Shown piece after piece: positions 28,730 through 29,278 of a stretch of DNA of 29,278 nt. Source of the DNA: a virus. Location: IMG/VR virus record IMGVR_UViG_3300006077_000021, positions 1-29,278 of that record, one strand, 5' to 3'. The stretch's first letter is position 1. Every line of letters starts with the position of its first letter. The notes beneath the pieces are model-generated. The model worked only from the letters and a program-made list of their open reading frames with translations, had not been told where the DNA came from and did no database searches. The translations under genes and the position numbers were made by a program.

Positions 28730-28750
28730 CAAACGAAACCCTTTCGTTTG
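28730..28750 (+). promoter_or_regulatory. Perfect 9-bp hairpin in the 5' leader of the outer-membrane protein gene
   Basis: CAAACGAAA, three C bases, TTTCGTTTG. It begins nine bases after the -10, so it would form at or close to the 5' end of the RNA or act as an operator in DNA. No T-run follows, so it is not a terminator. A 5' stability hairpin or a regulator site is likely. Confidence 0.65.
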
Positions 28751-28768
28751 AAACCAGAAAAAAGAAAT

Positions 28769-29278
28769 ATGAAAAACACACTAATCGCACTAATCGCACT
28801 CGCCGTTCCGTTCACCGCATTTGCTGGAGACAAGGAAGTACTTCCTGAACCAACACCTGCACCAATCCTATTTGTAGGAGCTGGAGCGGAACACATGGAC
28901 CAATATGACACCGAGTACTACACCCTTAAAGGTGGAGCACGATTCGACATTACCGAAACTTTGAGCTATGCGCTCTTCGGAGAAGTCGGATTCGCTACTC
29001 TTAATTGGAAAGACGAAACAGTTGAAATCGTTCCAGTGACATTCAATGCGGACCTTCGGTATGACATTACTCCACGTCTATTCACATATATCGGAGCCGG
29101 CGCAGGTACAATGTATTGGAATAACCTCCCAGCCGCAGACGGCAATTCTTGGACCCTCGTTGGACAAGCATTCGGAGGCATCGGATACAAACTGACTGAT
29201 TCAATCGAGATTTCCGCCCAAGGGCGTTACTTGGTCTCCGCCAAGGACTTTGATGATTGGACATACGGCGTGAACGTA
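28769..29278 (+). CDS. Phage-encoded outer-membrane beta-barrel protein (C terminus beyond window)
   Basis: An open frame of 170 codons running off the right edge. It opens with a signal peptide, MKNTLIALIALAVPFTAFAG, with a signal peptidase I site after AFA. The mature part alternates strands with aromatic girdle residues and short turns (LKGGARFDITETLSYALFGE, LRYDITPRLFTYIGAGAG, AFGGIGYKLTDSIEISAQGR), the pattern of OmpA/OmpW-like or opacity-type barrels. It has its own strong early promoter. It would be exported by the host and inserted in the outer membrane, where it could block superinfection or alter the surface. No close family is named by eye. Confidence 0.8.
   Translation, partial: MKNTLIALIALAVPFTAFAGDKEVLPEPTPAPILFVGAGAEHMDQYDTEYYTLKGGARFDITETLSYALFGEVGFATLNWKDETVEIVPVTFNADLRYDITPRLFTYIGAGAGTMYWNNLPAADGNSWTLVGQAFGGIGYKLTDSIEISAQGRYLVSAKDFDDWTYGVNV

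Noticed and set aside
1-29278. tRNA genes, insertion sequences or attachment sites
   Set aside because: No cloverleaf sequence, transposase or long terminal inverted repeats were recognised on reading both strands; a tRNA search program would settle the first.

Overview
This window is a piece of a T4-like tailed-phage genome (a myovirus related to T4, cyanophages and pelagiphages), probably of a Gram-negative host. The evidence is a T4-ordered replication and DNA-modification block (gene 42 type dCMP hydroxymethylase, glycosyltransferase, UvsX, gp41 helicase), a gp1-like dNMP kinase, T4 RNase H, eight TATAAATA late-promoter boxes of the gp55 type, and nine well-conserved early promoters (TTTACA, 17-base spacer, TAGAAT or TATAAT). 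The host cannot be named. A phage-encoded outer-membrane barrel with a signal peptide points to a host with an outer membrane, and nearly all start codons lack a Shine-Dalgarno sequence and sit behind A/C/T-rich, G-poor leaders.

Layout: (1) 1-4799, a DNA hypermodification operon: dCMP hydroxymethylase, a Nmad1/DUF1599-like protein, a GT-B glycosyltransferase and a C5-cytosine-methyltransferase-like protein with degenerate SAM motifs. (2) 4859-9459, a Hint-like orphan, UvsX, a small protein in the gene 40 position, and the gp41 helicase. The helicase gene is fractured: its first part ends after an 18-residue N-intein, an HNH endonuclease gene lies on the opposite strand, and the second part starts with a 137-residue C-intein. 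(3) 9502-15415, late-type genes: an AAA ATPase, a basic protein, a degenerate nucleotidyltransferase, a pesticin-like endolysin and several unknowns. (4) 15463-17312 on the minus strand: a ligase-like DUF6267-type protein and a cytidylyltransferase-like protein under a late box. (5) 17391-25522, mostly small accessory genes behind several early promoters: dNMP kinase, winged-helix protein, membrane-anchored GH24 lysozyme, DnaQ-like exonuclease, several tiny membrane proteins, and a probable head-packaged protein. (6) 25604-29278: a DUF1353 protein, a membrane protein with a Lys/Glu/Pro tail, a GIY-YIG protein, RNase H, a DUF6433-like protein, a zinc-ribbon protein, and the outer-membrane protein cut by the window end.

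How it fits together: hydroxymethylase makes hm-dCMP, the dNMP kinase can carry it towards the triphosphate, and after replication (UvsX, spliced gp41, RNase H) the glycosyltransferase and perhaps the other two cluster proteins would decorate it. The most notable points are the fractured split-intein helicase, the odd C5-methyltransferase-like protein in a genome predicted to carry hydroxymethylcytosine, late boxes placed so close to start codons that the mRNAs would be leaderless, and a set of late enzymes with N-terminal prohead-protease-like peptides. No tRNA, CRISPR array, insertion sequence or attachment site was seen, and there is no gene-free stretch longer than 300 bases.
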